64,000 bases of DNA, taken from positions 5,300,001-5,364,000 of the forward strand of contig JAHRBC010000004.1 in the NCBI GenBank assembly GCA_022702545.1. The letters run 5' to 3'. Under the pieces are notes generated by a model that was given only the letters and a program-made list of their open reading frames with translations, was not told the DNA's origin and made no database searches. Positions 11,601-24,900 of the stretch are shown in pieces; the stretch's first letter is position 1; each line of letters opens with the position of its first letter. The DNA is from Phycomyces nitens (taxonomy: Eukaryota; Mucoromycota; Mucoromycetes; Mucorales; Phycomycetaceae). The position numbers and the translations under genes are program-made.

Positions 11601-11823
11601 TATTGATAGACAGTATGCAGAAGCACCTTTTTAATTCTATAATCAATTTATTTGCGCAATTATACAAACCTTGTATTGGATTTGGTTCTAGGTTTGCTGT
11701 AGAATAAGAAACAATGTATGGCTTGCAAAATAATAATAATAATAATCATAATAATAATAATAATAATAAAGATTATTCAATATTGGAAACATTTTGCATG
11801 CAGGGATTATCTTGATTTAGAGC
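8624..11823. other. long AT-rich intergenic region, one doubtful coding fragment
   Basis: Mostly low-complexity AT-rich sequence. A minus-strand open stretch at about 10310-10675 looks more protein-like than its surroundings (SLVPEMVDLDMKIASKPALY, then INPCEFFKRVEQITPEKSKK after a possible intron starting GTATGT). I could not assign a family or build consistent exons. An (AAT)n microsatellite with one interruption lies at 11731-11769. Nothing else is supported. Confidence 0.4.
11731..11769. repeat. (AAT)n microsatellite
   Basis: About thirteen AAT units with one interrupted unit (AATCAT). It lies just beyond the 3' end of the TFIIIC-like gene. Confidence 0.95.
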
Positions 11824-13996
11824 CTAGTCTTCTAACCATTGATGTCCTACTCCACAAAAGTCCACTCTGCATATTCCTGCCACAGACCCGCTAGCAAGCC
11901 AAGGGGAAGCAATGTTATTGGGATTCCAGGTGACCTATACACTCTATTTAATTAACCATTTCCACAACATCTCTATCCTCAACCTACTTTGCTTATGAGG
12001 TAGTTGGACTCAACAAACCGGTTTGAAGTAGGAAGAAACTTGCTGAAATCACATTCCTACAATACAGATTAACAACACAATATTGACTTTCAATCAATCA
12101 AACAAAAAAACAAAAACTCACCAGACGACGAACGCCATCGACATAACTATACGTGTTTGTATCCTTATCATAAAGCACTGCGTAGATCACTCTCTGAGTA
12201 TGAGGCTAATTTGCAAGGTTAGTAATCTGCACAGCCCCATCTATTGAACCCACCAGTCCTTTTCTTCGCCGTTGGTGGATATTGCAGATTCTGACCAGCC
12301 CATCAGCACTCGATGCAGCCAAAAAAGTGTGGGATTCACTGGCGGCCATTTCCCAAACCTTGCCAATGCTGTCAAAGTGACGAAGGGTAATTTTGAAATT
12401 GGACTCATTGGCAAGGTACATGGTCTGTAGACAATTATCTGCATCACATACACAAATATTGGTGGAGTACTGTGGCCATACTGGTGGGTACATGAGTGCT
12501 ATACAGAATGTAAATAGCTGCAATTATTCTTTATTTTTGTTTTGGGATCAAATGGCTTACCTCTTACGCGCATAATCGTAATGCTGATATTGGGGTCTCT
12601 TGTATTACAGATCTTCAGGTTACCATCTAGACTGGAAGTGGCGTATTCAATTGGGTTTATTCTCCCATGCCAGACGATACCATTGACGGCAGAATCATGG
12701 ACAATTGCATTAAAAATCATTCTCTCTGATTGGCCGAGTTTGTCGTCTTGTTCCAAGCCATTAGCCAAGGCTCCCTCGGCATCCCAGATAATGACGTTTC
12801 CTAAAGAGGTGAGTGCCTGTGCTTTTTTTGTTTTATATCCTTACCAGAAGAAGATCCACAGGATATACGAGAATGCCCACCCCATGAGATTGCAGTGGGG
12901 TTGATGCCCGGAAGATTAAAGGTACAGCGAGCTTCTTTGATCTGCACTTTTAGAGTATTATTATTTTTAAAAAAATAGAATCAGATAATGAGTGTATACG
13001 TATTCAGGATGTGCTTACGGTAGAGGGTCTCTGAGTCCTCTACACCCAAGAGTTCTCTCATTGCAACCGGGTGAGGAACAACCATCATCCTAGGCAGTGA
13101 ATCACCAAAGGCTGCGGCAAGGATACCCAATTTTGGCAGGACATTTGGATCAGTACTCTCTACAGCCTTGATAAACTATAAGTTTCCATCCTCTTCTCCT
13201 TCATTTATATGTAATTTATATTGAGTATGTATATGTACATTTCAGATTATTTTTACCTCTTCATAAGCCCCATACGGACACCACTTTGCGTCTATCACAA
13301 TGCCATAGTCGTGCAATAGACACATGTCCAGTACGGGTTGCCTCTGAGCACCTCTGAGCGAAAGGTCAAAACGCCAGATTTGAATGCAGTTGAGGTATGT
13401 GCCTGTGGGTTGGTAAACATCAATTGGATACCGTTCAGGATCTGGAGATCTGTAGCCAGCTACGGCCAGATAGTGAATGTTTGGATGGCTATCTTTGGAT
13501 GGTACTTTTGGGCAGAAATCAAGGCTCCAGATAGCACCTCCTGTATTGAGTATAAAGCTCTTTTTGTAATCCATATAGGTATCTATTATTGTAGATGGTG
13601 AATATGATATTCCAGCAAGTATATATATATTTATATATATATATATTGTGCTTCTTCTACTTCTTTTTTTTTTACCCAAACAGACTGAATCTCTGACTGG
13701 TATTTCGATATTTGATTTGGTAGACACGCCCACATTGACTTTAATGGGGTCCGCGTCTTTTGGAAAATAGGCCGAGGCTTCACTTTAAAGAGTTTTGAGC
13801 GGACAAGTAACAAGGTGGTAAAACCAAATACCAACCTTTGAGAAACGAGTTTGTAATCACTTGCCAGAGCGTGTACATTGGGGTAGGTTATTTGGTCTTT
13901 TAATTGATCTGGTAAGAGATTCTGTCTAGAGGGACCCTCATAGTCTTCTTCGAGTGATGTGCCCGATAATGCATTCTTTACGATTTTCTTCACCAT
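11824..13996 (-). CDS. TFC6: WD40 protein, TFIIIC subunit Tfc6/GTF3C2-like (10 exons)
   Basis: Likely a subunit of RNA polymerase III factor TFIIIC, which binds the B-box of tRNA genes in the nucleus. Exons on the minus strand: 13996-13836, 13782-13676, 13582-13257, 13175-13019, 12946-12845, 12800-12561, 12498-12254, 12193-12122, 12056-11988 and 11934-11824. Every join keeps frame, giving 529 residues. Landmarks are NTGGAIWSLDFCP and HYLAVAGYRSPDPERYPI (near residues 105-140), CIQIWRFDLS, DAKWCPYGAYEE, KLGILAAAFGD, INPTAISWGGHS, GNVIIWDAEGAL, VNGIVWHGR, and a C-terminal VTWNPNNIASPWLASGS with GICRVDF. The succession of blade-like repeats followed by the WLASG/GxCRV end matches the fungal Tfc6/Sfc6 and animal GTF3C2 family. 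The intron before exon 8 has a TACTAAC branch site (12218-12224). WD40 architecture is certain; the TFIIIC assignment is probable. Confidence 0.75.
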
Positions 13997-15336
13997 TATG
14001 ATTAGATGTGGATTATATATATATATGCATATATATATGTGTGTGTTTTAGTAGTATTATTATTATTTTAGTGGCCAAAGTGTGTGCATGTAAAAAATGG
14101 GTTGTAATGCAGGACAGTCACGGCCAAAATTGACAATGCAAGAAGTTTATTGCTGCTGCTGTTGTTGTTGTTTTATAGACCTATCCAAATATCTCCATGT
14201 TTATTGTTCAATGCTGGACTAGTGCAAAACACCCAAAACACATTTGTGTATTAAAAGAGGCCCTTTGGACACCAAGTGAAAAAACCCTCAAGTCTACATA
14301 TTGCTGTACAATATAATATAGTATAAAATAATATAATATAAAATAGAAAAGTGACTTGTAAGAATGAAATTTTTTGAGTGTCGGTTAATTAAAAAAAAAT
14401 TATAAATTTACGTTTTGTTTTTGGTTCAAAATAAACCCTCTCTCTTTCTTTCACATAAATATTTTCAAGGGTAAGCCATCAATTTCTCTCTCTCATATTA
14501 TTATTATTTCTTCTTAAACGGCGCACGCGTTTGAACCAAAATGTGCGCTGTATATATTATTATTTTTCCAAAACCCACAAGTTTTGTCAGGTGAATCATC
14601 GAGCCTTGCGCTCATCTTACTATGATGGTCCTCCGTTACACTCGTGGAATAATAAAAATGGTCGTCTCGACTGTTGGCCTTCTGTTCTAGCGGGCTTGCG
14701 ACTGAGATGGCTTCGCTTCAATAGAGTTGAAGCCGGCCTTTTTGTCATTGACAATTGTTGTGGCCGTCTTCTTAGTTATGAAGCAAACACTTTTATATTT
14801 TTGTATATATTATATTTGAATGATTATACAAGTTTCTAATATTCTCTTTCAATATAGGTATCCATGTATATGTATATGTATATAATATTTAGGATTTAGT
14901 ATTTAGGATCTTGATAATGAATGAATGAATAAATAAATTATTATTTTGAATTAAACTTTTTTTTGTGGTTTTGACGGAAAATGCTATATAAATAATTTAT
15001 AATACCCGTTACATTTCTGCTACCGCCTTGAATGAGATGCAAAAAAAAAAGATGTACCTTTGTACTACAGAAAGTATAATAAAATGCATATAAAATATAA
15101 GAATAATGTTGGGTGTCAAGATTAAATCTCTATAATAAAAAATAAAATAAAAAAACGCACACATTTATATTATACATATAAATTTGTCTATATATATGTT
15201 TATCAAATTTCATTTTTTTTCTTTTCTTTTAATTTCTCTACTGTCTCTTTCTCTCTTCCTTTTCATAATTCTATATACATATATATAAATAAATATAATA
15301 TATTATTATTATCATTATTATCATTATAGCCGTTTA
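13997..15336. other. divergent intergenic region
   Basis: Spacer between two divergent genes, so it should hold both promoters. It has a CTG/TTG trinucleotide run near 14155-14172, many AT microsatellites, and a less AT-rich island at about 14590-14790 with small hairpins, such as CTTCAA-TAGAG-TTGAAG near 14717-14733. I see no convincing protein gene. Confidence 0.45.
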
Positions 15337-16938
15337 ATGACATTATCACTCCACTCTTACGACACTCACTGGCCTCTCAATGTACCTGAATTAAAGACAC
15401 CAACGTTTGCAGCCCTCGAAATTGAACTGCCAGACGAGTGCCCTGATGGCGCAACGGACAGCGACACCTCATCAAGAAAGTCTGATTCAGGAATGGATCT
15501 TGGAATGCACGATTCAGACCTTCAACCCGTATTGGACAATTTGGACAATTTGGACGATGTCTGTGGCGAGAGTGCCATTGTGCCACCAGCCATCCCAGAT
15601 CAATCCATGTTCGCATATGATATCTTGACCACAATGCCTGCTCGCTATCCAGACCTGGGCCCAAAGCCTACAATGATACCCAAAGACACACCCGATCTGC
15701 TATGGTAATGATAGCCAATCGTCATGCTTGTCCTAACATCTCCCATAGGCCGGCCACCAGCCATCCTCAGATTGCTCCAGCCGAATATGCGACCTGGATA
15801 AAGACCCACGATCACATCCAGCCAAACACCACAAAGGTACAGCGCCAGAAATCCAAATTGTCTGCGTCTTATAGGCCTCAACTCAAAGGTAGAACTCAAT
15901 CATCCTTTTATCCACACACGCAATTATTATTATTATTTTTATTCATTTTAACCTTTATGCTTAGAATCCTCACTGACGCCTGAATCTGCAGGGGCCGTGA
16001 AAGCACATCGACCCACAAGCGAATTGACTGACTGGCGGCCTACCGTGTCTGAAATAGATTCTGCTGAAAATCCCCCCAAAAATACATGTGAGGAGGATCT
16101 ATCCCGATTACACACTGCCCATATCCATCCAAACGCCCGTCCAGCGTTACACCGGCCAGTGTCTGCACCTCCACTCTCCAACCCATCCAGCATTCCATCC
16201 ACACCAGCCTCATTGACCGAATCCGCACCAACTGCGCCAAAAATCCGCCGGTCTTTATCTGAGCGATTCTCGAGTTCAACCCAAAAGACGGTCAGTGGCA
16301 TTCAATGGCTCAAGAACATCTTTTCAGCCCGCAAAAAGATCCAATCGAACCAATCGATACAATCGAACCAAACCGAAAACACAGAGGTAACCCAAAAGCA
16401 AGGCAAGAAAAGAGGGGGGCTTGCGGCCTTCTTTTTTCCCCTTGTTCGGAAACCCTCCGTCCAGATAGAGCCATCATCAACGAGTTGCAAGATGCCAGTG
16501 TTTACAACAGGCAGCAGACTGGCAACTCATGTCGAGCATGCTATCTATCATCTCTCAAACCGCAAGTTGAACAGCACGAATCCCCGGCGATCTCTCCACG
16601 ACCAAGTCCTCATTACCAACTTTATGTTCTGGTATCGCTCGGTTAATCGTGCCAATGTTCGCTCCAAATACACCAACCACCAGGCAATGCTATATTCTCG
16701 AAGAAGAGCTTCTGCGGCCGATGTGCCTCCACACCATAGACCGTGTGCAACACAGCCTAGTCGCCGAAAGAACGATCGTTACAAGCCAGTTCCAAATATC
16801 CAATACACCAAGCCAATCGCGCCCTCGCCGCGCAAGATACCCACCCGGACAAAGCTGTCCAACGACTATGGTGATTACATTATTAATGGAGAGGAAGATG
16901 TTCTTGACATTTATTACAAGAACAGGATCAGCCGATAA
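15337..16938 (+). CDS. Zds1-like protein with Zds C-terminal domain (3 exons)
   Basis: In yeast, Zds1/Zds2 act with PP2A-Cdc55 to control mitotic exit and polarity. Exons 15337-15704, 15749-15888 and 15965-16938 join in frame to 493 residues. Most of the protein is low complexity: an acidic Ser/Asp-rich N-terminus (DSDTSSRKSDSGMDLGMHD), a short conserved-looking block APAEYATWIKTHDHIQP followed by KVQRQKSKLSA, a Pro/Ser-rich middle, and a likely phosphosite stretch KIRRSLSERFSSS. The diagnostic part is HVEHAIYHLSNRKLNSTN, then RRSLHDQVLITNFMFWY near residues 355-395. It resembles the Zds C-terminal domain (V-AIY-LS--KL--PRR-L--QVL--NFM-WY). The tail is basic. It is followed at 405 bases by a PPZ-type phosphatase on the same strand. 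The protein is short for Zds1, and the call rests on that one domain. Confidence 0.6.
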
Positions 16939-17344
16939 CAACATCAACTACAACTACAACTACAATAATAATATACATATATACCTTATGCCCTTCACTT
17001 GCCAAAAAAAATACACATACACACACACACACACACACTCATCATTACATTTTTCATCATATAATAATAAACACACATCCTCCAGCTTATGGTCAATTTC
17101 CTGTTTCGTTGACAAGGCTCATGTGTTTTATTGTATAAATCTTAAAGGTCCGCATTATAATTTTTGGGGGTACAGAAAGTATTTTATATTTTATATTTTA
17201 TTTTATATATTTTATTTTTATTTTTATTGTAGAATGAAGAATTGAGTGAGGGAAAAAAAAAAAGGAAAAAAAAAGGGAGCTTGATATTATTATTATTATT
17301 ATTATTATTATTGTTATTATTTTCTATTATAGTCCATCAGCATC
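16939..17344. other. intergenic between Zds-like and PPZ genes
   Basis: Holds the 3' end of the upstream gene and the promoter and 5' leader of the phosphatase. Contents are an (AC)n run near 17015-17038, AT-rich sequence, an A-rich patch near 17250-17275, and a (TAT)n microsatellite at 17285-17330 ending about 15 bases before the start codon. Confidence 0.6.
17285..17330. repeat. (TAT/ATT)n microsatellite in the 5' leader
   Basis: About fourteen trinucleotide units with one interruption (TTG). It sits directly before the phosphatase start codon, in the probable untranslated leader. Confidence 0.95.
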
Positions 17345-18970
17345 ATGGGTAACAGTCAATCCAAGAAGAGCAGCAAGAAAGACAGGCGTGCAACCAAAAG
17401 CATGCCTCCACCCTCTCGGCTAGAGCATCTCTCTGCAGACAATGAGAACAGCACAAACACAACGCACTCGGTCAGCTCAATCCTCATCACCTCACAACAC
17501 CGCCAATCCCTACCTGCCCGATCTGGATCCACCGCAGCGCCATCCGCTCTCTCAGACCTCAATCCAGATTACCCTGTCCATGGAAAGCAGGACGTACCAA
17601 AAATCCTCACTACTGGGCCAGACGCCTCTGACGACCAGCACCAAGACACTGTTCATGCCCAGGATCCCTTCCATGGCAAGGTTGCTCATCCTCAGCAGCA
17701 CAAGCTTCTCTCCCAGTCCGACTTTTGGCCACCACAGCAGCCCAGTGGTTCCCAGGCATTAAGCGCTGATACCCTAGACGTCGATGCCAACCAGCTCACG
17801 GTTGGATCCATGAACCAGCTCACGGCCACTTCTATGGCTAGTGTGGGCGCACGTTATGCGACAACTGCCCAGATTGACGACTATATTGCCCGTCTTCTCG
17901 AGGCTGGATACACCTCCAAAGTCCCAAAGCAGCTCTGCCTCAAGAACGCCGAGGTCAATGCCATCTGTCGCACCGCCATGGAAATCTTCCTGAGTCAGCC
18001 GGTATGTACAAAGGATCACCGGCTAGCTTTATTTAACATCATTTGTATGTATATACATATAGTCCTTGTTGGAGCTCTCTCCTCCAGTAAAGGTGGTTGG
18101 AGATACTCATGGCCAGTACACGGATTTGATTCGTCTGTTTGAGATGGGTGGCTTCCCTCCAAGCTCCAATTACCTTTTTCTCGGTGATTATGTCGATCGA
18201 GGCAAACAGAGCTTGGAAACGATGCTTTTGTTGCTATGCTACAAGATTAAATATCCCGAAAACTTCTTCTTGTTGCGAGGCAACCATGAATGTGCCAATG
18301 TTACAAAGGGTGAATATTTGGGTTCTTTTTTCTTTTTCTTTTTTTTTTGTGTGTGTGTGGGGTCTTGATGTTTGACAAATCCCAGATGCATTAGCACCTT
18401 CAAATCACTAATTCACCCAAAGTCTATGGATTCTACGATGAGTGCAAGCGGCGGTTGAGTCCAAAGATGTGGCGCACGTTTATCGATGTATTCAACACCC
18501 TGCCCATCGCTGGTCTGGTTGCTGGAAAGATCTTTTGTGTCCATGGCGGCCTCTCTCCATCGCTACACAATATGGACGAGATCCGTAGTATCCAACGCCC
18601 GACTGATGTGCCCGATTATGGCCTTCTCAACGACCTTTTGTGGGCAGACCCTTCAGATATCACGGTCGACTGGGAAGACAATGAGCGTGGTGTGTCTTAT
18701 TGCTTTGGTAAAAAGGTCATTAACGAATTCCTCGCCAAATTCGACCTTGACCTCGTCTGCCGTGCCCACATGGTAGTCGAGGATGGCTATGAGTTTTTCA
18801 ACGACCGTACACTGGTCACCGTCTTCTCCGCCCCAAACTATTGCGGCGAGTTTGATAACTTTGGTGCAATCATGAGTGTGAGTGAAGAGCTCCTGTGTAG
18901 CTTTGAGCTCCTCACGCCTGCAGATCATCCTCTTGCAAAAGAGCGATTGAAGAATAAGAACAAAGGGTAA
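17345..18970 (+). CDS. PPZ1: PPZ-type serine/threonine protein phosphatase (3 exons)
   Basis: A PP1-like metallophosphatase of the fungus-specific PPZ group, which in yeast governs cation homeostasis and is inhibited by Hal3. Exons 17345-18001, 18063-18309 and 18423-18970 give 483 residues. The N-terminus is [15 protein letters not shown], with Gly2 suited to myristoylation and a basic patch for membrane contact. A Ser/Thr/Pro/Gln-rich extension of about 170 residues follows. The catalytic domain (about residues 180-475) shows all metal-site motifs: [28 protein letters not shown] and [16 protein letters not shown] has Thr where PP1 has Ile. The extension and the [19 protein letters not shown] sequence favour PPZ over PP1. 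The last exon may instead splice at 18968 into a short exon ending at about 19069, which would lengthen the C-terminus by some 20 residues. Confidence 0.93.
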
Positions 18971-21900
18971 ATAATTGGCGTTTAAGAGCTCAGACTGACA
19001 CATTTATGATAGGGCAATCACCCAGGGAAGTCGATAATACCGCACAATTCAACCTACAACTTTTAGTACACGGCAAATAACCCTCCATATCTCCTCTCTC
19101 TCTATCTCTATCTATCTCTTATTCCAACCTCCTTCATCACCATTGCCACCACCAACAACAACAGCACCAACAACAACAACAACAACAACAACAACAAAAA
19201 AGAATTGAGAATGCTATTAATACATATATGTGTATATTCACATATTATCGCGTTGGATTTCTTGAATTTCAATTGCTAATGTCCTCTTATACAAATACAC
19301 TCTATATCACTATTACCTTTACACCAAAAGAGGGGTTAATATATATATATATATATATAATCTTGAATCTACGCAATTAAGCAAATTCTGCAACAATCGA
19401 TGAGTCGAGAATCTAATCTAGTCCAATCCCAATCGACTCTATTATTATTATTATTTTTACGAATGCGCCCTTGATTTTTGAAACATTAATGATTTTGCTA
19501 ATGTAATGCAATGCAGAGTTAAAGATATGTATGACACCAGATGGGCAAATGCCAACCTCTTCATAAGAGTTATTTAATCTTGCTTATCAGTGCACTGACC
19601 CAAATACACACAAGATTGTATAATAATAATAATAATAATAATAATTTTTCAAAACAAACGGCCAGAATAATTACTATAGATGGAAGCATCTTGATATCCA
19701 TTACCCCCTCCCCCTCCCCCAGGATTTAAACTTGCTCGCGGCCTGTTATTGGCCACAGGGCTGGAAACACTAGAAGAAAAGAAGAAGAAAAATCAAGCTT
19801 TACCATGACATAGTATTTGGGTACAAAATATAAAAAAAATCGAGAAAAAAATATTTATCGCATGAATATCACGGAACATTTTTATATGTATTTTATATGC
19901 TGGCAATGTCTATTGATTGTAAGTCTTGAAACTATTATCCATTTTGCGAGTACCGGAGACACTTCCGGTTGTACATTCCCATCAAGCTACTTCTGTTATA
20001 CAGAATATAAATTGTGATAAATGTCTTGCAAGCCACTATCATTTTTTTTTTATTATTACTCTGACCAAAGGGGGAATCTAGACCACTCACGTCTTTATGA
20101 CACACAGACTGTTGTGTGTGTGTGTGTGTGTGTTTTTTTACTATACAATTTATGGGCATGTACGTGTGTGGTGTACGCCAGGGCTTGGCTCTGTGCTACA
20201 GTTCAAACATTATTTTTTTATTTATTTAGAAAGGATCCAAGCTATCTCTATATGGAGACTTATCCGTGAGTTCCATTTCTTAAAATACGACAAACAAGAA
20301 ATGTGTACATTTTGCCAAAATATATAGAGTTCTAATGTGTTACAGATCTGTACGAATATTATCTATCTATCTATATATAAGTTGTGGGACCTGTGATTCT
20401 TTTTGAGGATTATCTCTAGATCTATTATTTTGTATCCTATTAGCTGGGATAAGGGGATCTTCACCCATCTTTATAGTCATTTCCGCAATGTTCAAAGGCC
20501 AACAATTGCGTCGAGCCAATGTACCAAACTGACCCAATTGACTCGGTTTTTGGCAACAACACATTCAAAACAATTATTATCAGAATTCAGCCAAAGTACT
20601 TGACCAACTGAATACTTGTGGCAATAAACAGTCCTAGACAATTCTTGCCTTTAAACCAGACGCCTACCCCATCTAGCTACATTGGATCAAAAGCAGTAAT
20701 TTTGTCGACCCTCCTTTGACAATCAAAACCAGTCTTTTTCTTTCTCTCTCTCTTTTTCTTTTTTGTATCATACCACAATATACTGTTTTGAAGGAAATAG
20801 AATAAGAGATCGGCGCCATAAACAGCAGATATTTACAAAATAAATCCATAAAACGCCCGTGATATTCCTGTATCAAATTATTTATTGGATCTTTAAAATG
20901 AAATGTGGTTGCATTCAAGAAATAAATTCCAAATAAAATATATATATATTTGTTTTTGGACACACACACATACACACAAAAATATCTTGCGCTCTATCTT
21001 GCTATTGGTGCTGGTTTCTTTGAACAGTGCAAATATTGAACTCTAAGCAGTGAATACAAGATTTATATTCAGGATGATTTTAAACCCTTGCCAATTGACT
21101 TGTAAAGACCATGCTTAATAATATGAAGAGTTGAATGGATTCTGGAGAGCTTATCTTTGTTTCACAACCCCGTATAGAAATATGAGTAGTAAAAGTAAGA
21201 CGGGAGCTCATCATTCAAAGCCTTTATGTATGCATGTATTATTATTATTATTTTCTAAAAAAAAAGATTCTCCTTTATAATTTTGTTCGTCTTTTGAATA
21301 TTTTTATTATTATTATTTTGCTTTGATGCAGTTTCAAAACGAATCAAGGGATATTTGCTTTTTATTATTAGAATCGACAATTGCATACACGATAAAAAAG
21401 ATATTTTAAAATATATCCTTACAAATAAAGGTCCACCCGGGTTATCAAGTATGCCTTATCATCAAGGCTGTCATTAAAGGACAAAATCCACGATTCAGAC
21501 CTATCATTTAATCAACGTTTATCAATTCCAGAATGCCTAGACTCTAGTCTATGGTCAATGACATGCAGTCTTTTTTTTAAGAATAAGTAAATAAATATAT
21601 TGACCTCGGAAACCCAAAGTCTATAGACTGCCACTCACTGATACTTTTCTTTTTCATCGATAAAATAATATTTGAGACTACCATGCCAGGTATCTAAAGT
21701 ATCAGTCTTTATCTCTAATGAGAGAGAGAAAAAGACATTGAACATTGATTCCAAAACAAGAATAAAATAAACTTTTTTTTGACGCCTTGAAAAAATTAAG
21801 CAACTGGCTCAATTGATTTATTTTGTGTGGGTCCCAGTCCAGTCCAGACAATCACACATTTGGACCATTGAGACAGTGGCAGGTGTGTATTGTCTATAGT

Positions 21901-24900
21901 AGTATTCTTACTCTATTGAATAAATGGCCATTGGAATCATTGGCATCTTGTTGACCGTGCTAAATATATATATATATAACCATCATGATACTTGTTTGGC
22001 CCTCAGCCCAATGCAAACAAAGGGCTTCGAAACATGGTTCCTATCCAATACAATAAACCACTAAACCGCAGCATAACAAGTATCCATTGAATTTGTTGAA
22101 CTGACCAGTTTCATATTTCTACTTTGGGTATCTTTGCCTATCACATCCTTAAAAGGAATTATGTGGCAAAGTAAAAAATAAAAAAATAGATAAAAAAAAC
22201 CAACTTTATATTTATTTACAAACCATTTTACAACAGATATTCTGTACCTAGTTTTAATTTAAGATAGACAAATAGACAAATACGCATTATTGTTCAAAGA
22301 TTGTTTTTTGTGTTTGTTTGAATCAATATAGCAATAACTAGGGAGTGTTTGGTATCTTGTGAGTACTCTTACTGACTGGAGCATCTTTTTTTCTTAAGGG
22401 CACTCAAAGGACATGTACACTTGAAATCCATGATAATCTTGACTTGTATTCTTGTGCAAGATAAAGAAAAAAGGATACTTAAATATCAAGAAGTCATTTA
22501 ATGGTTCCAAAGACGGCGAGTACAAGATTAGAAAGTATTCTCAGCATATTCCACAGACTTTAAGCATTGTTGGTTTCTGAACCTTGGAAATTGTGTAGCT
22601 TATTCGTTTATCTATAATAAAGCGTTTACCGTAGATGGCCGTGAAATACTAATCCAGAATAATTCTTCTTGAAATGGTCCAGTGTTTTGAACTTATTTTT
22701 TAAAGAGCAAAATCATCACAAGTTCATAACCTTGCCAATCAGGGCACCTACTGAAATTCTTGATTTCATGAAAAAATGATGTACAATTGAAAGTTCTCAT
22801 TTTCTAGAATTCTACATATTCCGATACCTCTAAGTTTTTATGGTATTTTACATATCTAAGCCGACCAGATATCAATAGTTGGCATCATTGGCAAACTCTT
22901 TTTTTTTCTTCAAATATTCTTGGCCAATCGTTTGTTTGTGTGTAGTTGGTTGATTGAGCTAGAGAACTTTATGTTTCCAACCAAGACTATATTACTGATA
23001 CTTTGATCTTGTTTAATAAAACAATATTCATTTGTATATAATATATTACCAGGGCTACCTTGGATTTCTTCTTTTTGCCACTAGATAGTTGTGCCGAGAC
23101 AGAGATAACTTGACCGTATTGAGAGTTCTTGTATGTTTGCAAGTATATTTGATTTTTAGCAGTGTTACCTTTGTGCATCAAGTAAAGCAAATCACGGCAT
23201 CCAGGATCGCCAAAAGCACATTTTCCCGACACTGGTATCCTTTTCTTTTCTTTCTTTTGTGGTATGGTTTTGCTTTTATAACATACACGCCAACTCCACT
23301 TGTATAAATCATTTGTCTAATATTCATGTGCTTTCCCATAAAATCTTTCTAAGCTGGTAAATAACAAAACTCTCAAGATCTAAATGTTTAAAATAATCGT
23401 ATCGATCGACATATAGCATGGTACAAGACCCCTTGCTTAAAAGAAACAATCGAATGCTTTTTTTTCCTTGGGCACTTTGCACATGCTTCAGAGTCTGACA
23501 AGCACTTAAAGTGATCAAAAAAAAAGGCTGGCTTTCCAATCGTAATAAATCAAGACTTTATTTTTTGCAAATTGATAATCTGCCGAATACAACATTCGAG
23601 CTTTATTTCCTCATTATTTTTTTAAAAAAAATGTTGATTCCGTTTAAATGGGTAGTAATAACTCCTTTTCACTTTTAAGCTATTTGATTACGATATCTAA
23701 TGTCAACTGATGCATACAAACGGCACCGAAAGTCCTGATTTCTATACCAAACCAAGTTCTCTTTCTTGATTGTCTAGTTTTCTGTTTGACTGACTTGTAG
23801 TTCTTGAACAGCGGCAGCAGTACTTCTTTAACAACATTTACCCCCCCTAAAGAAAGTTAAATGTCGGGTTGGAGCTTTTGACAAAAAAAAAGATATAATT
23901 CATTAAAGACGAATAAATGTAACACAAGAGTACGGACAGCGGCTGCAAGTGCCATAAATTGCGGAACGTATTTGCGGCTTCCATCCCATCTCACCAATTA
24001 ACCTCTTTTCTATAATCTTTAAAAGCAGATTTGTAAAGAATATATATATATATATATAAAAAGGCGAATTAACGCCGTTTTATTCTTTATTATTATCTTA
24101 TTTAATGACCATCCATTAAACATGAACCATCAACTTTCTCAATACCATATTAAGAAATTGTTGAAAGAAAATAAATGACATTAATTGGACAATTGATTTT
24201 TTGTGCACACACACACACACAAAAAAGAATGAAAAAGGTTTATAGTACAAATTTATGCATATTTGCAAGGACAAAAGCCAGGATTATGACTGGTTATAAA
24301 TCACCGCCAGTCTGTCCATTATCAATTTAGCAAGCCAAATAACCTGATAGGCACTAATGACACCAGCGTAACAATATACACCATAACATTATGCAGCCAG
24401 GACCAAATGGCTATAAAGTACAAGACACTCATAAACATCATAACTCAAAGCCTTTAATGGAGAATTTGCTAGTGAGAGTGCCGTGCCCGCCAAAATGCTC
24501 TATTGGCTTTAATGGAGCCAGATTTAATTACAAGAGTATATTGCATTAAGCAGTGTGTGAATTGAATGTAGCCTATTACCAATATATTTAAAGTAAATGG
24601 TAATCAGTAGACACAGTAGAATTATTAACCGATTGTTAATCAGAAGTTTTGAATTGTAAAAACAAAAAAGATGCCAAATGAGACAATATAGTCGTAATCA
24701 AGAGTATAGTGTAATGGCAAGATTTTGTTGCTGTAATGTGCTGAAATGAGGTATAGCATAAAAAGTGGTGAATTTGGTGTAAATGCTTGGCACTAAAAAG
24801 TGTAATGTGTAATAGGATGGCTAGTATAGTGCATAACAAGTGTATAATGTGGTAATGGTAATCAAATGTGCAATTGATCATTTCGACATTTTATTCGACA

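Noticed and set aside
14531..14839. 102-codon plus-strand open frame
   Set aside because: Composition not protein-like, no domain, and it lies in a probable promoter region between divergent genes.
18099..18120. Thr in the phosphatase GDTHG motif as a defect
   Set aside because: The position tolerates Ile, Val or Thr in this family, and all metal ligands are present.
20590..20690. tRNA-Lys-like D-arm on the minus strand (TAGCTAGATGGGGTAGGCGT)
   Set aside because: The anticodon stem does not pair, and there is no T-loop or matching acceptor stem. At most a tRNA-like fragment, possibly chance.
22987..23232. Minus-strand open stretch with CAFGDPGCRDLLYLMHKG
   Set aside because: No start, splice partners or recognisable family; not enough to call a gene.
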